Shown here: one piece after another, positions 25,740 to 37,243 of the stretch | Numbering within the stretch: the first letter of the stretch is position 1 | Layout of the letters: each line of letters begins with the position of its first letter | Origin: Hevea brasiliensis | Taxonomy: Eukaryota; Streptophyta; Magnoliopsida; Malpighiales; Euphorbiaceae | Length of the DNA stretch: 64,000 nt | Reading direction: 5' to 3' | Assembly: GCF_030052815.1 (NCBI RefSeq) | Contig: NC_079497.1 | Coordinates: 16,754,258 to 16,818,257 of the forward strand | Program-made: the position numbers and the translations under genes | The notes under the pieces: generated by a model | Databases searched by the model: none | Told to the model about the DNA's origin: nothing | The model's input: the letters and a program-made list of their open reading frames with translations, nothing else

Positions 25740-26348
25740 TCAAAACAAAAGGTGAGACAAGTATGGAAATTACACTCCTCTGAGTGAGTCTCGAACCAAA
25801 GTACTAATGTGGATTCAAAAGAATGGAGAGTCAATCAAGTACCACAACAAGCTGAACCCTAGAACTGTAGACAAAAGGGATCAAAACAAATTTTGTAGAT
25901 TCCATGATGATTTTGGGCACAACACTGATGATTACAAACAATTAAAAGATGAAATTAAGATGTTAGGGATAGAAATTTGAGGTGCTTTACTTGCCATACT
26001 AGGTCTGATCACGATAGAGATTGAAGGGAAAGGTCAAGCATAGCCCGAGACTAGGCAAAGATGAAGAGCTTATCGGCACCATCAATATGATAGCAGGAGG
26101 CCTAATATTGCTAAACTAGTAAGAAAGAAAAGTAAGCTACTTAGTTGCTCGAACATTATGCTTATAGTCAAGGAGTTATATCAGTCGCCTATAACCTTTG
26201 ACAAAAAAGATGAGAAGGCTACTCGCCCACACTCTAATCCTTTGGTTATTAACCTTCAAATGAACAATACATGGTGAAACATGTGCTAATTGACACTGGA
26301 AGCTCAGTTAATCTGATTACTTTAGATGTGTATCATAACAAGCCAAAC
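25740..26348 (+). pseudogene. element I gag 3' part and protease start
   Basis: Continuation of the frame broken by B: a gag tail with FCRFHDDFGHNTDDYKQLKD (zinc-knuckle-like Cys/His pattern), then a protease with LIDTGSSVNLI near 26289-26321. Stops interrupt it. It is cut at 26348 by A3. Confidence 0.8.
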
Positions 26349-28712
26349 TGAAGGCCATTACCGACGCTAGGGATTGAGTCAGCTTAAGGTTGCCAGAACT
26401 TAGAGCAAGCCTAAAAACCTGTTAAACATAAATATATCCTTATATCTCACAATCCAAGCATACTCCAAATCATTACACTTTAGTTTTCTTATTCATAATT
26501 AGCATAAAATTAGCTCAAAATTTGAACCTTTACATATATAAAATAACTAAAGTAAAATTAGTTCATACATACATACTCAAATGAAAAGTTAGCTTAGATT
26601 TTAGATATACATAATTACATCACTTATACTTAAGATAAAACATTTATAAAAAAATCTTGAATACCAGTACAGTAACTATTCCTTCACATATTATATGTCC
26701 ATTAAACATATAACATACTATAAAAACTCTATAACTACTCCTGCTACTCAAACTCTAAAGAATTCTTCTATTCCTACACTCCTGCACCTGGGTTAAGGGA
26801 AGGGGTGAGCTTGCACAAGTTCAGAGAGTAAACTAACCAATATCAATTAATTATATCATTCATTTCATACATGTGCAATACATCATCCAAATGAGTTTTC
26901 ACTTTAAAAACATTCTACATAAGACAGACTTGTACTAGTGATTCTCCAGATCTAATGTGCCCAGCTCATACAAAGGCTATTTAGGACTTTCGCTTAATAT
27001 ATCCAATGTGCCTGGCTCTTATAGAGGCTCCTCAGGACTTTTGCTTAAAAGTAGTGTGCTAAGAACTTATTAGGGCCCACCTGGTCTTACCACCACAGAT
27101 CATGTATGATTACATCATAAACATAACATATACATAAAATAAAGGAAACCAATGGGTCATCCAAATTCCATCATGCATCAATAATAATTATGTAAAAATG
27201 CAATATATTCATGCTTTAGATACATACACCCTAGTAAACAATGAAATAATGCATGTGGATGATCATGAATTATATTTAAAAAATTTTCATTTATTAGGTT
27301 TAGAGTTACTCACCTCTTGTAGCTTATCAAACATCTAATATGAACAGTAACTAGCCTTGGATCCTTAACTTCTCGAATCTGTCAAGTTTGATCATATAAA
27401 AATTGAAACCTAAGGAGTTGCTCAAGCTCTAGAACTCTATACACATATCAAACATCTTATTCTAAGCCCTTAGAAACCATAAAATCATGTTTTGGAACCT
27501 TAGAACTAAAGGAGAAATAAGGCTAGGAGGATCAAGTTTGACTGCTGAAGTCTTAGACTTCGTTTATTGAACCCTTGAACATCGAGTGCCCATTTCGAGC
27601 AGTAGCCACTGCGGCTACCAAAGTCTTGGACTTCTGCTGCTGAACCTGGGATTTCTCCATATTTTTCTCAAGAAACTATATACTTCAACTGCCAAAACAT
27701 TGGTCTTCGACAACCAAACCTAGGAACTTTCGAAATTCCTAAGTCGAAAACCTGTAGAATTTCTCCTTTAACAACCTAAAAACTCATACCAAGCTCCCAG
27801 AACACAATACAAACATTCCAACACAAAGCTAAGACCCTAAACAACTTAAAAATAACCTCCAAAAGCACATGCATCAAGGGGAACATAAATTTAAGGTTTA
27901 AGCAAACTCCAATATTCACATAATTCAAGAAATCCTTAGGTTTAACTAAGGAAACTAACCATTCAAGGTCCATAAACACTTAAAATTGACAAAAAACATG
28001 TAACTCTTTTTCCTAAAACCAAAAACTTAAAACCATACAAAACCATTCAAAAATCATATGCAATTCAAGCCACACTCTCCTAGTCATAATCGCATACTAA
28101 AAACATATAGGAAACTTATATTAAGAGAGGAAAAATCATCTATCTCCTTTGGAAGCAAGGTAGAGAGAGAGAGAGAGATTGGAAGAAACCCTCAAGATCC
28201 TTTAATTTCTTGAGCTCTCCAACCAATCCAACACTTCTAACTTTCAAAAGAACTCCAATTTAAGGAAATTTCAAATGAAAACCTTGCATGCAATTAGGTT
28301 TTCGAAGAGAAAGAAATAAACTATCACTTTTCTATAAAATTTAACTGAAATGGGCTATTTATACCCCTGTTATATGGGGGACTTTCAGCTACTAAAAGCC
28401 TAACTTTTGACTTTCAAAGTGTGTTATGTCCAAATGGGCATTTGAATGGTAAAAAGGACTTCTGCTGTCGAAAGTCCATCCTTTAGCTCTCAAAGTTTCT
28501 TTTGCCTAAAACACACTTAAAAACTTTTCTTTGGCCAAAACCATTAAAACATTTTCATTCTTAAATATATTTTTTAACACATCATACATATATTTATTTA
28601 TACATATACATATAATTTCCACCACCATTCCTCTACCTATGGAATCTTGAATTTTGCCAAAATATTCCATCAACGACAGAAATTTCGATATCAGAAAATG
28701 ATAGGTGTTACA
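26349..28712 (-). repeat. A3 3' LTR (2364 bp)
   Basis: + strand TGAAGGCCATTACCGACG to GATAGGTGTTACA. It aligns with A1 and A2 LTRs and has the same internal short duplication (words at 26959 and 27010). A GA microsatellite lies at about 28164-28178. Confidence 0.88.
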
Positions 28713-28724
28713 TTCTCCCCCCTT
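28713..28724 (-). other. A3 polypurine tract
   Basis: Minus strand AAGGGGGGAGAA next to the LTR start TGTAACACC. It is preceded on the minus strand by the frequent gypsy word TTCGAGGATGAATGTTCCC. Confidence 0.85.
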
Positions 28725-28739
28725 GGGAACATTCATCCT

Positions 28740-29671
28740 CGAATGTTAAAACAAACATATAGCAATAAGAATACTTAAAGTATAACATAGATAAACATAG
28801 AAAAACATACCGAGAACAGTTGAGGATATTGCTGTAACATGGAGTCATGGGTATCCTATGTGCATTCTTCTATGTTGTGGCCATTCCAAAGGACTTTGAC
28901 CATAGGTATCTCCTTGTTCTTAAGCTTCTTGATTTGTGTATCCATGATCCAAATAGGTTGCTCAACATAAGAAAGATCTTCCAAAATTTCCATGTCTAGT
29001 TCACTTATAAACTTGTTTAAATCTGATACATACTTCTGCAACATAGAAACATGAAACACCAGATGGATCCTCTCCATTTATGGCAGCAAGACTAGCTTAT
29101 AAGACACATTTTTGACCCTTTGTAGCACTTCATATGGTTTAATATACCTCAGAGCTAGTTTGCCTCTTCTCCCAAATCGATTGACACCTTTTATTGGAGA
29201 TACCTTTAGAAGCACCATATCCCCCTCCTGGAAAACCACTTCTCTTCTACGAAGATTTGCATAGCTCTTTTGTGTACTAGCTATTGTCTTTAATCTTGTC
29301 CTAGTTAAGGGCATGGCCTGATTGGTGATTTCACTAGCTCCGTTCCTGCTAAAGCTCTTTCACCTACTTCTTCCTAACATACAGGAGACTTGCACTTCCT
29401 CCCATACAAAGCTTTATATGGTGCCATTCCAATGCTAGAGTGATAGTTGTTGTGATATGTGAACTCAACTAGATGAAAGTGCTTTTTCCACGTCAAATAC
29501 ACATATTCTTAGCATATCCTCCAGAGTTTGTATGGTTAACTGTCCATCTGTCTAAGGATGGAAAGTTGTGCTAAAGTTCAATCTGGTGCCTAACTCATCC
29601 TGAAGACAATGCTAAAACCTTGATGTAAACTGTGGTCCTTTGTCAAAGACTATTGTCACTGGAGCTCCATG
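28740..29671 (-). pseudogene. A3 integrase C-terminus and tail
   Basis: Minus-strand fragments show a GPY/F-like module (VLLKVSPIKGVNRFGRRGKL at 29078-29314) and a tail with FHVSMLQKYVSDLNK and VKVLWNGHNIEE (28856-29077), the latter chromodomain-like. It continues upstream to HPQTDGQ-type integrase core sequence near 29530-29560 without an intron-like insert. Stops and frame shifts are present. Confidence 0.82.
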
Positions 29672-30719
29672 TGTTTGCTAGTTTACAACCTCGCAAGTGC
29701 ATAGATCGTGAACAAGTAAGATAGTAGTGAGTAGAGTATCGTTCCCATGAGGAATTTGTAAGTACCAAGCTAGACAGCAACTTTGGCTGTTTAGACGATC
29801 GAATTTGATGAGAGATTTAATCTAAACTAACTAAAGACATTGAGAATAAAAAAAAAAGGACAAAGCAATAAACTTAAATTTAGAAAACAATTCACTAAAG
29901 CAATTCTAGAATTAGGATTTCACACTTTAACCTTATTATGGACTTTACCTTACTTATTCAATAAATTAAGAATTGTTACTTAATAGAAATTAATCCTGAG
30001 ATGTATTAATTCCTCTCTTAAGGCACCTAAGGTGTATTTTAATAAACCTAAACCCTACTTTTATGGAGATCATTCTTAATTAAAACCTTTTAAGCTCTTT
30101 AATTAATTATAAAACTCCACAAAAGATTTTAGCCTATCTCTAGGTCAGATTTTCTAAGTTCAAAATCCTAATTTCCAATACTAATCTTCACCTTTCATTT
30201 CTTCAATTAGTATTTTATATTATAACTAAGTGGGTACCAATACATAGCATGCATTAAGAACACAGAATATTGAATCAAAGAATAAAACTCAAATTAATTA
30301 AATAACTATAGTATAGTTCCACAACAAAAATTAAAATGGTTACCCTCCTAACCCTAGAATTAAACAAACTACTCACTCATGGTGAGTTTAACAAACATAA
30401 TGAAATTAAAACAAAAGAACAAAAGATAATATGAAGAAATAAAACAAAAAAACCTAGAACAAAGATCTGCCGCCTTGAACTTTTGGAACTTCAACTGAGA
30501 GTCCTTCTCCTTGAGCTTTGATGCAGATTCTCTCCAAATTGCTTAGAAAACTAGGGTTTGAAAGCAAAGCGAACTCCTTTTTGCTCATTTTAGTTTTCTA
30601 GTATTTATATTGGGTGCTTAAAAGTCATGCTTCAGAGTCCCAAAAGTCTTAGAATTTTATTCAGAATGAGTGCAGCAGAATCCACATCAAAACAAAAGTC
30701 TGTCTGGTGCAAGGTACAT

Positions 30720-30743
30720 GGGCCGTGTGGCACTACACGGCCC
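30720..30743. repeat. perfect hairpin inside H
   Basis: GGGCCGTGT and ACACGGCCC, 9-bp perfect arms separated by 6 nt. It stands out as GC-rich in an AT-rich unit. Confidence 0.85.
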
Positions 30744-32912
30744 TGACTCGTGTAAGTCTTTGGACAACTTCATGCTTCATATTTTGGGGAATATAGCAAG
30801 TTATATGAGGTCTTGGATGTTACATGGGGCAAACTACATGGCTCGTATACTATTGTTCTTCCATACTCCTTCAGATTATCTTGGCCAGAAGGTTACACAG
30901 GTCATGCTTCTTGTCACACCTTATCTCTTTGTAAGGCATAACATGATCTTGTAGAATACCTAATGAACTACCGAAATTCACCTACCGATAACTCATTAAG
31001 TACCCTACAAGGGATTTTAAAACAATTTTCTTATTTTTATAAGTGGTGAGCCTTTTCTAATAAATATTAAAATCATTTATTCGAAGTTTTAAAACTAGTA
31101 AAAATTTTTGTCCTATTTTATTTTTCCGCAAATTTTATAGAAATTTCGGCTGAGTGCCTTCTATATTTTGAGAAAACAGTTCTTCAAATACCTGTAAAAA
31201 ACACTTCCAATACTTTATCTCAACAACTTCATCAATTTCCACAACCATCCCAACCAAATTCAACATCATTTCTCAATTTCCAAAATTCAATAATCATCAA
31301 AATACTATTAATCAATTTCATTCAAATTAAAACAAAATACTTCCATTCATATTTCATTAAAGATAAAATAATTTATATACATCATTACAAAAATTTTCAT
31401 TAAGAGAAATTCAAACCAAAATTTATTACAAGCTTTATATAACTCTATACAACTTTATAAAACTGCTCATAACTAATTTTACATGTCCATACAGTTACAT
31501 ACATTTACATATATCAAAATAGCTTTTACATTCAGGGTATAAAATATACCCGATAACTTCAAAGTAGGTAGCTCCTTAATCCTCAGCAGCTCACTCTGCT
31601 GCTCCTCTAGTCTCTATATCTCACAAGAATAATAACTATCACGAGTACTAGGACTCAGTGGTGCACAACATACTAAAATAATCTTTATGCGTAATTTAAA
31701 ACATATTTATTCAAAAATTAAACTAAACGTGCGATATCAATACAAAACATGATTTACAAGATTTTAGCTCAAATAATTTTATTTCAAAAGTCTCAAAACT
31801 ATTTACAAAAAAAAAAAAAAAACACACACAGTTATATCATGCCATTCGAAACAAATATAATCTCAATAGCCAAAGGCTAAGGAGAAGTCACAACACAAGG
31901 CTAGTTAGCTCAAATATATGGGAACCCATTCTTTTTCTTCTTCTACTAGCACACACCTCAACACTTCAGCCAGAGAAGGAATCAAAATTCAAAACTGATT
32001 TCCCCCACTAGTCATGCTAGTGAGGTGTTCAAATATATGGTCATGACATTGTGGTTTCAAAACTTATCTTAACAATTTACTAAACATTGCCATTTCAAAT
32101 ATACACAAATAAACTTTCAACAATTCAAAGCAAAAGCATAATACACATTTCATGCACTTTGTAAATGAATTTTAAAACATATTGATGTTGTGCAAAAACC
32201 TTAAGCGAGTCACCTCTTGGCCTTGACTCGATCCCTCAGGTTTTTTTCCGGTATTCTTTTCCACTGAAACACACAGTTTCACAGTGTTTCAGTATCATAA
32301 CTCATTATAAATCCAAAAATAAATTCAAATTCACTTATACCTAGCTTTAATATGCTAAACTTAGCATTCTTTAAATTTTGTATTTCGGGGTTGCTATTCA
32401 TGACACTATTCAAGTCAATTTATTAACTTTCTAAGGCTTAATAGGTATGGGAATTCCAACTATACTCACATACCACATTTTAGTCACCAATTTTGTTGGT
32501 TTTGGTTGTTTTCTCAAAACTTAAGTCTTTTAGGTAAATTTACAAATTTTCAGTTTTGGTATCTTATGTTGCACTATTCCATTGGTCATTTTACTGTTAG
32601 AATTTGGCAAAATTTTCTTCATAGAAAATGTTCCCTATTGTCTTAACTTTATTCTCCTTTTTGAATCACTCTAATTGGAGTTTTGTAGCTCAAGTTATAG
32701 CCATTTGAATCATGGCTGCTGGATTGGACTTAACCCAGATATCTGGGCAAATTCTGGTTCTGGCAGTTTTAGGTCACTAAATTTGGGTGACTAAATGACT
32801 TGGTTAAGGACATAATTTGAGTTTGTGTTCTTCATAAAAGTTTTAGGTCTATATCTCAACTTTTCACTGGTAAAATTTCAGGTCATTTAGACCTGTCTAG
32901 CCCAAGTTATGG

Positions 32913-32937
32913 CCAAATGAACAAATTGTTCATTTGG
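32913..32937. repeat. perfect palindrome in E1 LTR
   Basis: CCAAATGAACAA and TTGTTCATTTGG, 12-bp perfect arms around one A. The corresponding site in the B, C and G LTRs keeps the same arms with different loops. Confidence 0.9.
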
Positions 32938-33998
32938 TCATTTTTGGTATAGGTCAGATTGCCAATTCCGGATTTGGTCAATTTGGTCACTAGGTTTTGG
33001 TCACTTTTTGGTCATGATTCCTAAATGAAAAATGTGTCATTTTGTGTCTAGTTTCATTCTTAATTGGTCTCACACCAATTGGACTTGTAAATTTTTAGTT
33101 TTGATCCCTGAAAAGGACCTTGGTCCTGCTGCTTGCAGCATGACCCTAAGCAATCCGAATTTGCATTTGGTTCCAACACTTTTAACCTACTCCAATTGGT
33201 CACAAATTACCATTTCTCACCTCAAACCAAGTCCAAAACACCATTTAACACATTCTCACATTCTTGTCTTCCAAACCCTAGGTGCCAAAACCCTAGTTCA
33301 TGCCATTGATTAAGTCCTAATCAAATCATTACACTAATCACATATTCAACATTACCCAAGCTCCAAATCATATTATAACTTCATCAAACACTCTAATTCT
33401 CATCAACCCTAGGCTGGCCGAAATTCATAGGGTTCCTTAACATATCATTTTCTTTTAATTTTAAGTTAAAATCTAAGTTAAAGTAACTCAAATCATGTAT
33501 TTTTAAACATTAAATTTCGATCAAATGCTTACCTCAACTTGGAGTTTCCTCTTCCTCAATCCCTTCCTTTTCTTCTTTTCTTTCCTTGCTCAAACTTCTT
33601 TTCAAGTTGCCAAAACAAGTTTTAGGTAATAAAATTGGAGAAATCTATGGTTACTTTGAAGGTTTGAAAGCTTGAATTTAAGCTTTCATGGAGGATTTTG
33701 AGAGAGAGAGCTTGGAAGAGAGAGGGACGACAAGGAATGGAAGACCACCTTTTTTTTTTCTTTTCTTTTCTTTTTCTTTTTATGTCTTTAGGAAGACCAC
33801 TAATTTGAATTAAATAAATTTTAATTATAATAATTATTGCATCATGCATTAGGTCATGCATTATGTCATCACTTTTTACTTTTTCTTTTTCTTTTCTTTT
33901 TTTTTTTATTTATTTTTCTATTAGTTCTTTAATTTAATTTCCGATTCTAAAATTTTCTTTTCTCCAATTTTATTTGACAGTTAGGTCAGGAGTCAGCT

Positions 33999-36900
33999 TG
34001 TAACACCCTCCCGGTAGCAACTCCATAATTCTACTGTTCCGGTGACCAGTGCCGGTCCGGACAGCTAGAATGTCCGGAAAAATATTTAAACTAAAGTGAG
34101 GAACCATAATTAACTCAAATATTAATAAGAAAAATTTAGAAAAAATTTTAGAAATAAAATACAACCAAATTAAATGAGCCGGTGCCCTAGCGATGGGTAA
34201 CCTAGTGAGAAGTTGCGGTTCTCGCAACTAGGAGCCCTAGACCCGGGGAAAAATTCATAAAATAATTTTTGGGACTCCAGAGAAGGGTCATTGAGGTTCC
34301 TATGGCATTAGAATGCCAAGAAAATATTTAGAAAAATTTTTCAATCGATACAGATAATTTTGACCCGTTAAGCCAAACGGAGGGCATTTTGGTCATTTCG
34401 CCTTCAGAGACGATTTTTGACCGACTTGTCCAGTTAAGTAAATAATTATCATGATCTAAAATATGAATAAATATTGTTAAAAATTAAATTGAAAATGAGT
34501 AGAAAAGAAAAGAAAAGAAAAATGAAAGAAATTAGGAATTATGACATCACATGATGTCATTAACATACCCCCACCCAATCATCATTTGACAAACTAATAA
34601 AGAGAGATAAAAATGAACTTAAAATGAGATAAAAAAACAAAAGAAACCAGCAGCTTCCTTCTTCATACAGGCTGAAATAAGAGAGAAAGAGAAAGAAAAA
34701 AAAAAAGAGACCTCCATGAAAGCTCATGCTCAAGCTTTATTTTCCCTAAGCTTTCCACCCCAAAACCCTAAACTTCCTTCACAAAAAATTATCCCTAAAC
34801 CTTGAGGAAGCTTTAGGTAGCAGAAAATTGAAGAGAGATTGAATTTTTAACAAGCCAAGAAAGTGGTCAAAAGAGGTTAGTGTCCAAACTCTTACTATTT
34901 TTACTTAATTCATGCTTAATGCCATGAGATAAGTAGAAAATGTAAGAAAAACAAAATGAAAATTATGTGTATTTATTACCTATAATTTTGGCAGCTTAGG
35001 GTTGATTAGGGTTGATGAGTTTTCTTGAAATAAAGTGGTTCATGGGCTGCCCTTGGTATTAAATGAGTAATTGAACCTAATTGTGTAAGTGAAATACAAA
35101 GTTTAGGCATGTATGAACATGGAAAATGTGGACAATTAACAACAATAGGGTTTGCTCATGTAATGATTTATTAACCTTGTAATGGTCAATTAGTGACCAT
35201 TTGAATGTGTGTGAGGAGGGAATAAAGTGAGTTGAGGCTTGGCATTTGTGTATGGGTGGGCTGCCCATGGTGACCTGCAGGTTTAGAGCTGAGTCCAGCC
35301 TGTTTGGACTTCCATAACTTAAATTGTAGAGGTTCAATTGGTGTTTGGCCAATTGGAAATGAAACTAGACACATAATGGCACAATTTTGGTGAAGAAACC
35401 ATGCCCAAAAGACCAAAGCAAGTGGACCAAAAACTTGCCCCAATCCGGATGTCCTGCAACCAGATTCTGCAGAATGACCAAATGAATAGTGATTGTTCAT
35501 TTGACCATAACTCATTGTAGAATGGCCAAATTGACCTGAAAGCTTTACAGCAACAAGTTAAGATATAGACCAACAACTTTCATGAAGAAACCTATCCCAA
35601 ATTATGACCAGAACCTATCCAACAAGGCAGTTGCAGTCACTGTTCACTGCACTGTAGATATGGTCAGCCCTGAAAATTTTCAATCCGGCTAATTGTGGTT
35701 TTTGGACTGTAACTTGAGCTACAAAACTCCAAATGGAGTGATTCAAAAAAAGAAATTCAACTAGACAAAATAAGGAACAACTTTCATGTTTATAATTTTC
35801 CCAAATTTCCACTGCAACAGCAACTAATGGAACAGTAAAGTTTGGGTATGAAAACTGAAAATTATGCTCCATTAATTTTAAGCTTAGAAATGGTATTGTT
35901 AACCAATACCAACAAATTTTGAATGCAAAATGTGGTATGTTGGGGGTGTTAAAACCAATGTACCTATTTTCTATGCAAAAGTCAACATTTTTGTTGACTA
36001 ATGAAGGGAATAGTAACACCAAAACTTGAAATTCAAAAATTGTAAAATTCAAAAGTATCAAATGCCCTAGTATATTTAACAAGATTGGTTTGGATAGTTT
36101 GGCATGCCAATAGGGTTCAGTTAGCAGTACTGCACATGGCATTATGCCATTCTATGATTTCATGGCTTTTAGCCATTCTGACATTATGTTGAGGCTTGGC
36201 CTTGTGCCTAAAGTTATTTACAGCTTATTAGCTGTTCTGTTGCACACCGGGAGACACATTTGTGACCGATGGTGTGACTGCCCGAGGTACTTGATACCTA
36301 ATGCCAGTTTACCCGTTTATCCAGTCCAGTCATCCAATATAGGTTACTTGGGCAACAAAAAAATGAAAGTGGATAAATGTAATGAAATAACGAATATAAC
36401 CAGTACAAAATAAGTACGACTACAAATACTCAAAGAAAATTTATTTACAATGAGACATTAATACATTCACTACATATTTATTTTCTGTTATTTCTCTTTA
36501 TTATATTATTGGCACCACTAAGAATTATTGCTTAGCGTGTTGCTTTTGCCACGCGTAGGTTCTGGATATCCTGACCGAGAGCCCGGTAGACCACATACTG
36601 GGTGAGACCTCCTGCAGCTCTGCATAGTGTCCGTGTCACCTCACCATCTTCAGTGCATTGGTAGGACACTAGGTTTCATTTTGGTATTTTGTAACTAACT
36701 TTTATTTTCTTTTGTGTAAATGAAACTTATGTAATGTATTTTGATGTTCATGTAAATAATGAAAATTGTGATTATGAATGGAAAAATTTGAGTATTTACT
36801 ATTGCTTATATATGAGTACCATGAGAAATGAATGATTGAATATGATTATTGGAAGTATTTTTCACAGGTTCCGAAGAACTGTTTTCTCCATTTTTAGTCG

Positions 36901-37116
36901 GTAATCTGCCGGATTTTCTATAAAATTTTCAGAACCTCAAATAAATTATAATTTCAATAAATGACTTAAATGAATTATATTTCACAAGTTATATTCAAAA
37001 CTATGATAAAAATTAATTAAGGAAGAATAAAAATGATTAAGATAAAATAGAGTGTTCCGGTACACCTTGTGACATAGCTTACTCGGATATACTGTAGACG
37101 GGTAAGGGGTGTCACA
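33999..37116 (+). repeat. C 5' LTR (3118 bp)
   Basis: TGTAACACCCTCCCGGTAGC to GGGGTGTCACA. It should contain the element promoter; no TATA box was chosen with confidence. The conserved 34-bp block lies at 34367-34400. Confidence 0.94.
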
Positions 37117-37121
37117 TTTAG

Positions 37122-37133
37122 TGGTATCAGAGC
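37122..37133 (+). other. C primer binding site (tRNA-iMet)
   Basis: TGGTATCAGAGC, 5 nt after the LTR end, complementary to initiator methionine tRNA. Same site and spacing as in B. Confidence 0.93.
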
Positions 37134-37243
37134 ACGGTTTAGGCGTTTCTGGGCCTAGATTGAGTCCATACCATGCATTGCATTTGTAAGAGTCGAGGTG
37201 ACACTAATGCAGATCTGTTTATTTTTGTTATTTTGAATAGGAT

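Larger units (their letters stand above)
13109..26348 (+). mobile_element. I: Tat-like Ty3/gypsy element, split by B and truncated by A3
   Basis: Short 5' LTR, leader and gag lie at 13109-14728. Gag continues at 25735 beyond the inserted B element and runs into a protease before A3 starts at 26349. The pol region and 3' LTR are not in the window. The leader junction (ttagcaccatctgtggg at 13601) resembles the ggcgccgtctgtggg-type junction of plant Tat-lineage elements. Gag type and the DTGSSVN protease motif support Ty3/gypsy; the Tat assignment is inference. Confidence 0.75.

Noticed and set aside
37117..37140. tRNA-like sequence after the LTR of C
   Set aside because: Only the 12-nt primer binding site matches initiator tRNA; there is no tRNA gene body.
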